In this document: one piece after another, positions 1 to 5,363 of the stretch
How positions within the stretch are numbered: position 1 is the stretch's first letter
How the letters are laid out: every line of letters starts with the position of its first letter
Assembly: GCA_036521995.1 (NCBI GenBank)
Contig: DATDGR010000044.1
Location: forward strand, 1 to 5,363
Reading direction: 5' to 3'
Source of the DNA: Gp13-AA77 sp036521995
GTDB taxonomy: Bacteria > Acidobacteriota > Terriglobia > UBA7540
DNA: 5,363 bases
The notes under the pieces: generated by a model
What the model was told of the DNA's origin: nothing
The model's database searches: none
What the model saw: only the letters and a program-made list of their open reading frames with translations
Made by a program: the position numbers and the translations under genes

Positions 1-203
1 AGGCCGTCGCGGGAATGGAAAGTCTTGGTTTCAATCAAGGCGGGAGCGTGAGCCGGGTCAGGCGTAGCGGGGGCCGGGATGTAATAGATGCGGCCATCGG
101 TGAGGACTCCGTCCACATCCATCAGAAGGAGCTTGATCCTGCGGGCCCTGGCCCTGACAGAATGCGCTTGGGAACGTCTTTCAGAACCTCTCGCGGATGC
201 CAT
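1..203 (-). CDS. kdsC: KDO-8-phosphate phosphatase KdsC, HAD family (N-terminal part, cut by window edge)
   Basis: KdsC removes the phosphate from 3-deoxy-D-manno-octulosonate 8-phosphate, the last step before CMP activation of KDO for lipopolysaccharide, in the cytoplasm. Read from the ATG at 203, the 67 visible residues start with an Arg-rich stretch. They then reach 'IKLLLMDVDGVLTDGRIYY', the HAD motif I with nucleophile and acid/base aspartates (DVDGV), and go on to 'TFHSRDG', matching the KdsC region after its beta-hairpin. The ATG at 203 is the only usual start codon near the conserved core apart from the Met inside motif I, which would remove the first strand. No good Shine-Dalgarno is visible. 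The gene follows kdsD after a 57-base gap on the same strand, so the two are probably co-transcribed. Oddity: the segment between motif I and RDG is about 11 residues longer than in E. coli KdsC as I recall it, and rich in Pro and Ala. The C-terminal part lies outside the window. Confidence 0.9.
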   Translation of the reverse strand, partial: MASARGSERRSQAHSVRARARRIKLLLMDVDGVLTDGRIYYIPAPATPDPAHAPALIETKTFHSRDG

Positions 204-260
204 AGGCTTACAGGTGGTTTTTCCCGCCCGGTGGCGAACGAAGGCCGGTACGCGACGTGG

Positions 261-1220
261 TCAGAACATCCCGGTGCGCCAGAGGTCGTGGATGTGAACC
301 ACGCCGGCCAGGGTTCCGTCAGCCTCCACCGCCGGGAGCGAAGTGATGCGCCGCGCCTCCATCAGGCTCAAAGCCTGGGTGGCGAGTTCCTTAGGGCCGA
401 TGGTGACGGGCGAACGGGTCATGCAGTCGGCCGCCCGCAGCACGAGCGCCCGGCCGCCTTCCCGCTCCAGGAAGCGCCGCAGGTCCCCGTCGGAGATGAA
501 TCCGGCCAGGCGTCCGGCTTCGTCCACCACGGTTGCCAGGCCCAGCCCCTTACGGCTCATCGTGTAGATAACTTCCGGCATGGGCGTATCCGGCCGCACG
601 CGCGGGATCTGGTCGCCGGTGTGCATAACGTTCTCCACCCGCCGCAGCCGCACGCCGATCCCCCCGCCCGGGTGCAGGTCGGCGTAATCCTCCTCGCTGA
701 AACCGCGTTTTTCGAGGAGCGCCATGGCCAGCGCATCCCCCAGCGCCAGCATGGCCGTGGTGGAGGCCGTGGGCGCGAGCCCCAAGGGGCAGGCTTCGCG
801 GCTGATGCCAGCGTCCAGCACCACGTCGCTCGCCTGTCCGAGCGTGGATCCCTTGTTGCCGGTAAGCGTGATCAGCGGGATGCCCAGGCGCTTTACGGTG
901 TCCAGCAAGCGGAGGAGCTCCTCGGTCTCGCCGCTGTAAGTCAGGGCCAGCAGGACGTCACCCGTCACCAAGCGGCCGAGGTCGCCGTGCAGCGCTTCCG
1001 CCGGGTGAAGGAAGAACGATGGTGTGCCTGTACTCGACAGCGTGGCCGAGATCTTCTGTCCGATGAGGCCGGATTTGCCCATGCCGGCCACCACCACGCG
1101 CCCGCGGCACTCAAAAAGCACGTCGACAGCCTGGTTGAAGCGTTGATCCAGCCTCTCGACCAGGTCGCTGAGGGCGCGGGCTTCGATTTGAAGTACCTTG
1201 CGCGCGAGTTCAAGGCTCAT
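261..1220 (-). CDS. kdsD: Arabinose-5-phosphate isomerase KdsD (SIS + two CBS domains)
   Basis: KdsD interconverts D-ribulose 5-phosphate and D-arabinose 5-phosphate, the first committed step to KDO of lipopolysaccharide. The 319-residue protein has the full family layout: a SIS sugar-isomerase domain at about 1-195, then paired CBS domains at about 198-255 and 262-319. Visible motifs are GMGKSG (46-51), HPAEALHGDLG (72-82), YSGET (95-99), EACPLGLAPTASTT (142-155) and DLHPGG (181-186). Residues that I recall as catalytic in E. coli KdsD (Lys59, His88, Glu111, Glu152, His193) align with K49, H78, E101, E142 and H183, so the enzyme looks active. Length is normal (E. coli is about 328). I chose the ATG at 1220. 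An in-frame TTG at 1235 would add five residues (MFFSA), and neither start has a clear Shine-Dalgarno. The gene lies upstream of kdsC on the same strand, fitting a KDO operon. KpsF/GutQ paralogues share this fold, but the kdsC neighbour favours KdsD. Confidence 0.96.
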   Translation of the reverse strand: MSLELARKVLQIEARALSDLVERLDQRFNQAVDVLFECRGRVVVAGMGKSGLIGQKISATLSSTGTPSFFLHPAEALHGDLGRLVTGDVLLALTYSGETEELLRLLDTVKRLGIPLITLTGNKGSTLGQASDVVLDAGISREACPLGLAPTASTTAMLALGDALAMALLEKRGFSEEDYADLHPGGGIGVRLRRVENVMHTGDQIPRVRPDTPMPEVIYTMSRKGLGLATVVDEAGRLAGFISDGDLRRFLEREGGRALVLRAADCMTRSPVTIGPKELATQALSLMEARRITSLPAVEADGTLAGVVHIHDLWRTGMF

Positions 1221-1541
1221 GGCGGAGAAAAACAAGGAAGCGGGTTTTCGGATTCAGGATGATACCACAAACGATCGGACCACCCCCGCGAACGCCGCCC
1301 ACGCTCCAGACGCCTGGTCCAGAAGGCCAAACTCAGGAAGATTGGCGGCGAGTTAGCATCGCCGCGTGCACGGCCATTATCGACGCATGTAATACGCGCT
1401 CAACGACTTGACGGCACTTCTTAACGCTGTAACAATGTCACACAGCCCTCGATGACGTGGGGAGCGCTTGAAAGTCGGAAGCTGGCTTGCGGCCCAGGTG
1501 AGTGATGGGACTGATGAGCCTGGCAGGGGGGAAGATTGAAG
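1221..1541. other. Divergent intergenic region between kdsD and the PEP-CTERM gene
   Basis: About 320 bases without a credible gene. It should hold the kdsD promoter (minus strand) and the promoter and leader of the PEP-CTERM gene (plus strand). For kdsD only a weak -10-like TATCAT is visible on the minus strand (plus-strand ATGATA at 1259-1264), with no matching -35, so I do not call it. The leader at about 1443-1541 is roughly 100 bases long and contains CCAGG (1494-1498) paired at a distance with CCTGG, but no known riboswitch core that I can recognise. Confidence 0.6.
1408..1436 (+). promoter_or_regulatory. Predicted sigma70-type promoter of the PEP-CTERM gene
   Basis: A -35 element TTGACG (1408-1413, 5 of 6 to consensus) is followed, after an ideal 17-base spacer, by AACAAT (1431-1436, 4 of 6). 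That hexamer is preceded by TGT, which would act as an extended -10. A transcript would begin near 1443 and leave a leader of about 100 bases before the ATG at 1542. This is a prediction from sequence only. The padR promoter has a very similar pattern (TTGACGG ... ACAATG). Confidence 0.45.
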
Positions 1542-2282
1542 ATGCGCAAAGCTGTGTTACTTTTCGCGGCCTCGGCCGTGGTGGCGGTGGTGGCAGTCTC
1601 GACTGCGCGAGCCGACACAATTGATTTCACTACCACCAAGGCGGGCTTCGCCTACAACAACATACTATCGTGGGCTGTGCTGGGCATCAACAATCTCAAC
1701 GTTACGAACGGCAGCCCCGCACCGGTGGGTTCGCTAACTACGACGATAGACTTCGCAAAGGGTGGGCCGGGTCTCACCGCTCTTCAATGTGGTTCCACCT
1801 GCACCGGGCAGGAGAACTGGAACGGCAATTTTGCGCCGGGCCAGTCGGTGCTGGCGAGCATCAACTCAAACACGGGCTCAAGCGAGGGTTTCATCGACTT
1901 GACCTTTTCGCAGGGTATCGGCGGCGTAGGCTTCCAGATCGAAGCCAACGACAGCGGGAAATTCCAGGGTGAAGTCAAGGCTTACGATGGCTCGACCCTC
2001 CTCGGCACATGGTTCGAAACTGGCGACAGTGCGCCTGGGAATGACACGGCCATCTTCTTAGGCCTTACTGACTTAACCGGTGCGGACATCACCTCGATTG
2101 ACATCGATAGCTTCAAGTGCGCGGGAGGTCAGGATCCCAACTGCGCTAATGGTTTCGGTATTAACCGCCTTCTGCTGAGTGTGCCCCAGTCCTCCACTCC
2201 GGAACCAGCCAGCCTGCTGCTGCTTGGATCAGGGCTGGGTGCCCTCGGATTCCTCCGCCGCAAGCTGGCCAGCCGCGGGTGA
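1542..2282 (+). CDS. Exported PEP-CTERM sorting-domain protein of unknown function
   Basis: A 246-residue secreted protein. Residues 1-24 form a signal peptide (MRK start, hydrophobic AVLLFAASAVVAVVAV core, A-R-A cleavage site). The C-terminus carries a PEP-CTERM sorting signal: TPEP at 219-222, a hydrophobic segment at about 224-237, then the basic tail FLRRKLASRG. In known systems such tails are recognised and cut by an exosortase in the inner membrane, so the protein is probably handed to the cell surface or extracellular matrix; no exosortase lies in this window. The middle part is rich in Gly, Ser, Thr, Asn and Asp and looks like a beta-rich extracellular domain. It has four Cys in two close pairs (83/87 and 193/201) that could form disulfides. 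I recognise no catalytic motif. Start choice: the ATG at 1542 has a strong GGGGGGAAG Shine-Dalgarno (1526-1534) at good spacing, whereas the in-frame TTG at 1536 sits too close to it. The gene is monocistronic, closed by the terminator just downstream. Confidence 0.9.
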   Translation: MRKAVLLFAASAVVAVVAVSTARADTIDFTTTKAGFAYNNILSWAVLGINNLNVTNGSPAPVGSLTTTIDFAKGGPGLTALQCGSTCTGQENWNGNFAPGQSVLASINSNTGSSEGFIDLTFSQGIGGVGFQIEANDSGKFQGEVKAYDGSTLLGTWFETGDSAPGNDTAIFLGLTDLTGADITSIDIDSFKCAGGQDPNCANGFGINRLLLSVPQSSTPEPASLLLLGSGLGALGFLRRKLASRG

Positions 2283-2310
2283 AGTTTAGTTTGCGAGAGT
2301 CTTGTGTGCC

Positions 2311-2342
2311 AAGAGGGAACCGCCCTGGTTCCCTCTTTTTTT
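2311..2342 (+). terminator. Rho-independent terminator after the PEP-CTERM gene
   Basis: A perfect 11-bp stem (2311-2321 pairing with 2327-2337, arm AAGAGGGAACC) closes a five-base loop GCCCT and runs into seven consecutive T (2336-2342). It lies 28 bases past the stop codon of the PEP-CTERM gene. It cleanly separates that gene from the padR unit. Because the stem begins with AA, it could work weakly in the other direction too, but no minus-strand gene points at it. Confidence 0.93.
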
Positions 2343-2425
2343 GAAGCGGACCGTTTCAAACAGGGCGGCTGTGCCCATGCCCCATTTCCACTCATCTAGC
2401 CCGAAGACCCAATAACACAAAAAAC

Positions 2426-2455
2426 TTGACGGTCGCGGGCGGACCAGTTCACAAT
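2426..2455 (+). promoter_or_regulatory. Predicted padR promoter
   Basis: A -35 TTGACG (2426-2431, 5 of 6) and a -10 CACAAT (2450-2455, 4 of 6) are separated by 18 bases. Transcription would start around 2462, inside the palindrome at 2455-2475. A repressor bound there would block the promoter. If the start site is near 2462, the Shine-Dalgarno at 2475 and a TTG start at 2488 fit a short normal leader, while an ATG start at 2470 would be almost leaderless. Confidence 0.45.
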
Positions 2456-2475
2456 GACATAGTCTAACTATGTCA
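2455..2475. promoter_or_regulatory. Perfect palindromic operator, probable PadR autoregulatory site
   Basis: Two perfect 8-base inverted arms, TGACATAG (2455-2462) and CTATGTCA (2468-2475), flank a five-base spacer TCTAA. PadR proteins are dimeric winged-helix repressors that often bind dyads containing ATGT/ACAT half sites near their own promoter; here ACAT and ATGT face each other across nine bases. The site overlaps the predicted -10/+1 region and ends at the first base of the AGGAGG ribosome site. The dyad is seen directly; assignment to this PadR is inferred from its position. Confidence 0.7.
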
Positions 2476-2480
2476 GGAGG
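2475..2480 (+). promoter_or_regulatory. Strong ribosome binding site that favours the TTG start of padR
   Basis: AGGAGG lies seven bases before the in-frame TTG at 2488, ideal spacing. It lies downstream of the alternative ATG at 2470, which has no Shine-Dalgarno of its own. This is the main reason to start the PadR protein at 2488. Confidence 0.7.
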
Positions 2481-2487
2481 TGGTCGG

Positions 2488-2817
2488 TTGCACCAGGATG
2501 AGATTCCCCCGGGAACGCTTTATCTGCTGATCCTCAGAACGCTCACCCGCGGCGGCGAGATGCATGGCTACGAGATAGCCAACTCCATCCAGCGCATCTC
2601 CGACGACGTGCTGCAGGTGGAAGAAGGATCGCTCTATCCGGCCTTGCAGCGGATGTTGATCAAGGGCTGGGTGACAGCGAAATGGGGCACCACGGCCGGG
2701 AATCGCCGGGCGCGTTACTACCGGCTGACGACGGCCGGCCGGAAGCAGCTGGAAGTGGAGGTCTCGCAATTTGAACGTGTCATGCAGGCGATCACCCAGG
2801 TCATCCAAACGGCCTGA
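2488..2817 (+). CDS. PadR-family transcriptional regulator, acidobacterial type
   Basis: A 109-residue winged-helix DNA-binding protein, almost certainly a dimeric repressor. It shows the PadR signature in order: GTLYLLILRTL (9-19), HGYEIA (26-31), VEEGSLYPALQRM (44-56), GWV (60-62) and the wing segment with RRARYYRLTTAGRKQL. It ends soon after a short C-terminal helix, like the short PadR proteins of Acidobacteriota (TIGR03433 as I recall). The start was set at TTG 2488 because of the AGGAGG at 2475-2480; the ATG at 2470 would add MSGGGR, which lies inside the palindromic operator. Thirteen bases separate its stop from the first codon of the ADOP permease remnant, the usual padR-permease operon of this phylum. 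The PadR frame is intact with no internal damage, although the partner gene is ruined. It probably controls itself through the palindrome at 2455-2475. The ligand and any other targets are unknown. Confidence 0.93.
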   Translation: MHQDEIPPGTLYLLILRTLTRGGEMHGYEIANSIQRISDDVLQVEEGSLYPALQRMLIKGWVTAKWGTTAGNRRARYYRLTTAGRKQLEVEVSQFERVMQAITQVIQTA

Positions 2818-2830
2818 AGGTGAGGAACAC

Positions 2831-4336
2831 ATGGAATGGTTCAGGGAGTTGGGAGGTCGGCTGCTGATGTTAGTGCGGCGCAAGCAGTTCGAGGATGACT
2901 TGGAAGATGAGATGCGCCTGCACCGCGATTTACGGAAGCAGGAGCAAATCAGCGCCGGCCTGTCGGAGATGTACGCACCAGGCTGCTGGTGCTTCAGTGC
3001 GCCGTCGGGCTCGTGCTGTTGATCGCTTGCGCCAACGTGGCCAGCCTGCTGCTCTCCCGCGCCACCGCCCGTCAGAAGGAGATGGCCCTCCGGGCTGCGC
3101 TCGTAGCAGGACGCGGCCGAATCGTACGGCAATTGCTCACCGAGAGTGTGCTGCTGGCGCTTGCCGGCGGCGGTGTGGGGATCACGCTCGCCATTGAAGG
3201 GATCTCCACGTTGAAGCCGGTTCTGCCAGCCGGCACTCCGGGTTTGCCTCAACTGAGCATCGACGGGCAGGTTTTGGCCTTTGCCGCTGCGCTGGCCGTG
3301 CTCACGGGGCTGGCCTTTGGACTTCTACCCGCGCTCAGCGCGTCGCGCTTTGACCTCGCGGAAAGAATCAAGGTGGGCGGTTCAGCGTTCCACAGGGGCG
3401 GCGGGCGTGGGCCTGCGTCGTGCCGTGATCGCCTCCGAGGTGGCGCTCGCCGTGGTCTTGGCGGTTTGCGCCGGACTCCTTATCAAGAGCTTGTGGATGT
3501 TGTCGCAAGTGAACCCCGGGTTCCGGCCGGAGCACATCCTGACGGTCAGAGTGTCGCCGGACGACTCCCTATGCCGGGAAAGGCCGGCCTGCAATGCGCT
3601 ATACAGCGAATTGCCCCGGCGCGTGCACAGCACAAGCGGAGTTGCGGACGTTGCCGCCACCAACGCCGTGCCGCTCGAAGGCTACCTGCCTTTCGTTCCC
3701 GCTGAGGTCGAGGGACACCCGCCGGATGTCACTGCGCATCTTGCACCGTTGCTTTGGTGCGGCGCCATCACCCCCGGATTCTTCCGCATCCTGCATATTC
3801 CGCTTCTTGAAGGCAGGGTTTTCAGCGAGGCCGACACGGAAAGCTCCCCTCCGGTCATCGTGGTGAGTGCGGCCACAGCGCACCGCTTTTGGCCGAACCA
3901 GAACCCCCTCGGGAAGCACATCCGGGCGGTTTGGGAGAGCCGCTGGAGGACCGTCGTGGGGGTGGCGGCAGACGTGCAGCAGTACCATCTCGCGGCAACT
4001 CGCCGGAGTATCTGAACGGTGCGTTTTACATGCCCTATGCGCAATCGATCGATCAAAGCCGGAAGCTGCCGGCAGCGATGACCCTTCTCGTGCGAACCGG
4101 TGCCGATCCGGCGGGGGTGGCAAAACCGCATTCGCGAACTCGTCGCGAGCCTGAACCTGAGCGTTCCAGTGAGTGAATTTCGAACCATGGAGCAGGTGGT
4201 CAACGCGTCGACCTCGCAGCCGCGCTCCATGATGTGGCTCTTCGTCAGCTTTGCCGCTGCGGCTCTGCTGCTGGCCGCGATCGGCACTTACGGCGTGGTT
4301 TCTTACTCCACCTCGCAGAGAACCTTTGAAATCGGG
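2831..4336 (+). pseudogene. Degraded ADOP (MacB/FtsX-like) permease: internal deletion, frameshifts, missing C-terminus
   Basis: Remnant of an ABC-type permease of the acidobacterial duplicated orphan permease kind (TIGR03434; two FtsX domains, normally around 800 residues, no ATPase partner). Pieces in order: (a) from ATG 2831, with a GAGG ribosome site, the typical N-terminus MEWFRELGGRLLMLVRR to about 2962; (b) in a different frame, PVGDVRTRLLVLQ and LLIACANVASLLLSRATARQKEMALRAAL, the first FtsX domain, to about 3381; (c) another frame, LRRAVIASEVALAVVLAVCA and the second periplasmic part to about 3993; (d) another frame, NSPEYLNGAFYMPYAQSID to about 4121; (e) back to frame (c), RIRELVASLN, TMEQVVNAST, LLLAAIGTYGVVSYSTSQRTFEIG, ending near 4336. 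Missing are the first membrane segment and first periplasmic domain (between a and b) and the last part of the second FtsX domain. Steps b-c, c-d and d-e are each explained by one base (extra T near 3381, lost G near 3994, extra A near 4122). It follows padR by 13 bases. No functional transporter can be made as written. Confidence 0.88.
2956..2968 (+). other. Internal deletion junction in the permease remnant
   Basis: In one frame the sequence reads ...ISAGLS, the normal N-terminal text of these permeases (where SPEEAR usually follows). In the next frame the same bases read PVGDVRT, text normally found just before the first FtsX membrane segment. The two family contexts meet within about 12 bases around CCTGTCGGA, so a deletion of a few hundred codons' worth of sequence is inferred here. 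The exact breakpoint cannot be fixed without an intact relative. Confidence 0.7.
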
Positions 4337-4758
4337 CCAGGGCGCGTGGGACACAAAGATTGACACGCATGGCGATATCGCAGGAGTATACATTGACGCG
4401 AGCAATGTGTATCACGGCTTCTCGCGCGCGCCGGCCGGCGCCATCACAAAGTTCGACGTTCCAGGCGCAGGCACCGCTATGTTCCAGGGAACTTATCCAA
4501 ACGCAAACAACCCGGAGGACGCGATCCCGGGATACCACATCGACGCGAGCGGTGTGTATCACGGCTTCTTGCGGACGCCGTAACCGCATCGCCTGATCCG
4601 GGGTAGCGCACGGCCGCTCGTTCCCTTAACGCGTCCCAGACGGTGATGGGAATTCACATTGACGCGACGATGTGTGGCACGGCTTTACGCGCTACCCTAA
4701 CTGCTCATTTTCCACCTTCGATTCGCCGGGCGACGCGCCGGGCAGCGGCACCGGAGGC
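4337..4758 (+). pseudogene. Remnant of a 'YIDAsnVYHGF' tandem-repeat (HAF-like) secreted protein
   Basis: From about 4337 the reading frame changes to repeats unrelated to the permease. Unit 1 reads GDIAGVYIDASNVYHGFSR, then APAGAITKFDVPGAG. Unit 2 reads IPGYHIDASGVYHGFLRTP and hits a TAA at 4581-4583. A third unit continues in other frames: LNASQTVMGIHIDA (to 4666), then, after a frame change near 4667, DVWHGFTRYPNCSFSTFDSPG and GSGTGG to 4758. I associate such repeats with acidobacterial extracellular proteins and they resemble the HAF extracellular repeat family; function is unknown and beta-propeller-like folding is only a guess. No start codon, signal peptide or ribosome site belongs to it: the 5' end is missing and is replaced by the broken permease. 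The sequence beyond 4758 no longer shows the pattern. It is probably a fragment brought next to the permease by deletion. Confidence 0.75.
4391..4696 (+). repeat. Three degenerate coding repeats (HGF units)
   Basis: The core at 4391-4433 recurs at 4538-4580 with 37 of 43 bases identical. The offset is 147 bases, exactly 49 codons. A third, more diverged copy begins at 4657, only 119 bases after the second. That unit is 28 bases short, which accounts for the lost frame and for the absence of the 'TTFDVPGAG'-like text between copies two and three. A second frame break falls in GACGCGACGATGTG (4661-4674), where the third copy has lost one or two bases relative to the others. Confidence 0.8.
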
Positions 4759-5363
4759 CCTCTCTCCTGGGTACGCGTCCCTCGACCAATAGCCAGCAAG
4801 GCGCCTGGCCAAGCGGTTTTGGGACGAGAACGGCCGCGGCCACAGGCGTCTGTGGGTCCCTGGAGCGACGGCGGGAGTTTAATCAGGGGAGAGCGGGGCG
4901 AGGGCGACACTACGGCCGACGAAGCCAGTGCGGAATTCGATGAGAGGCAGGCGGGCGCGTCATGTTCGTCTGGTCAACGCGGGCCGGCCAACCTTCCTCC
5001 TAAGTCGGCGCCTTCTACAGATGCGACAGATCCCGCTGCCTCCAGAGGTTGACCCATGGATTGATGGATACCGCACTTGGGTCGCCAATTGCTTCGTGGT
5101 TTGTCGCCCAGCAGTAGGCGGTGAAAACAGCCGTCCCCCCGGTCACTCGGCAAGTAGATCTCCGCTGACGGCCCAAGTTTGCTTAGCCGCAACATTACCT
5201 ACAGGGGCTCACTTTGACGATAAGTCGGCTTCTGATTATCCGGTTGCTTCAGCAGACCCCAACGGGTTGGGGTTTCAGATCCCTCGCTCCCCGGATTTGT
5301 TCGTACTTGGTTGATTTTCGGCCGGTTCCAAGACCCAAGAGCGTCTGAAATGCGGCCGCGGGA
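4759..5363. other. About 600 bases with no convincing gene
   Basis: Open frames here (for example 4928-5314 plus and 4974-5195 minus) have no recognisable domain, no ribosome site and the Arg/Pro/Ser-rich composition typical of chance frames in GC-rich DNA. Two small hairpins are visible. One is CCACAG/CTGTGG with a four-base loop at 4840-4855. The other is a nine-pair stem with one G-T at 5254-5275 (core CCCCAA/TTGGGG, loop CGGG); it is followed by only three T, two of them inside the stem, so it is at best a poor terminator. I see no tRNA, rRNA, insertion-sequence end or CRISPR-like repeat. Confidence 0.6.

Noticed and set aside
15..1262. 415-residue open frame on the plus strand opposite kdsD
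   Set aside because: It is fully antisense to kdsD and kdsC, whose family motifs are unmistakable. Its product is rich in Arg, His, Gln and Gly with no domain. Long antisense frames are expected in GC-rich coding DNA.
1443..1541. Possible c-di-GMP (GEMM) or other riboswitch in the PEP-CTERM leader
   Set aside because: The conserved GACGCAAAGCC-type core of GEMM is absent, and only weak long-range pairing (CCAGG/CCTGG) is visible.
1536..1541. TTG at 1536 as start of the PEP-CTERM protein
   Set aside because: It lies one base after the GGGGGGAAG ribosome site; the ATG at 1542 has proper spacing and gives a normal signal peptide.
2473..3252. 259-residue minus-strand frame opposite padR and the permease
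   Set aside because: Antisense to the clear PadR protein and permease remnant, with low-complexity composition and no recognisable motif.
3599..4405. 268-residue minus-strand frame opposite the permease remnant
   Set aside because: Shadow of the plus-strand permease pieces. It crosses the permease/repeat junction and shows no domain.
4251..4583. A 110-residue protein starting at ATG 4251 and containing two HGF units
   Set aside because: Its first 28 or so residues are out-of-frame permease sequence, and there is no ribosome site or signal peptide. The repeats are better described as a 5'-truncated remnant.
5254..5290. Hairpin followed by TTTCAGATCC-like sequence, considered as terminator or tRNA T-arm
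   Set aside because: There is no proper T tract after the stem. The would-be T-loop lacks the conserved A at its fifth position, and no acceptor or anticodon arm can be found.
4928..5314. 128-residue plus-strand frame in the right-hand region
   Set aside because: No ribosome site, no recognisable motif, and composition typical of a chance frame.

Overview
The window looks like a high-GC chromosomal segment from an Acidobacteriota bacterium, probably near Solibacter/Bryobacter or a related soil lineage. This is inferred from gene content: a PadR regulator of the acidobacterial type directly upstream of a MacB/FtsX-like 'acidobacterial duplicated orphan permease' (ADOP), a PEP-CTERM exported protein, and 'YIDAsnVYHGF' repeats of a kind I associate with acidobacterial secreted proteins. 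No taxonomic marker gene is present.

Layout. (1) Positions 1-1220, minus strand: kdsD (arabinose-5-phosphate isomerase) followed by the 5' part of kdsC (KDO-8-P phosphatase, running off the left edge). Both belong to CMP-KDO/lipopolysaccharide synthesis. (2) Positions 1221-1541: the divergent intergenic region, with a plausible plus-strand promoter. (3) Positions 1542-2282, plus strand: a small secreted PEP-CTERM protein, closed by a very clear intrinsic terminator at 2311-2342. (4) Positions 2426-2817: a PadR regulator with its own promoter. A perfect 8+8 bp palindrome overlaps the promoter/start zone, and a strong AGGAGG favours a TTG start at 2488. (5) Positions 2831-4336: a wrecked ADOP permease that would have been the PadR gene's operon partner. 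It has lost an internal block (first membrane segment and first periplasmic domain), has three further single-base frameshifts, and lacks its C-terminus. (6) Positions 4337-4758: a remnant of an unrelated 'HGF' tandem-repeat protein abutting the broken permease, itself broken by a stop and frameshifts. (7) Positions 4759-5363: no convincing gene.

How the parts relate: the left half is intact housekeeping (envelope KDO synthesis) plus an intact exported protein. The right half is a graveyard in which deletions with short junction similarity have fused pieces of two genes, leaving an apparently intact PadR regulator without a working partner. I found no defence system, CRISPR, mobile element, tRNA or rRNA. 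The most instructive features are the PadR operator and start-codon arrangement and the stepwise decay of the permease. The three single-base indels fall in short homopolymers, so sequencing error must be excluded before calling all of the damage biological.
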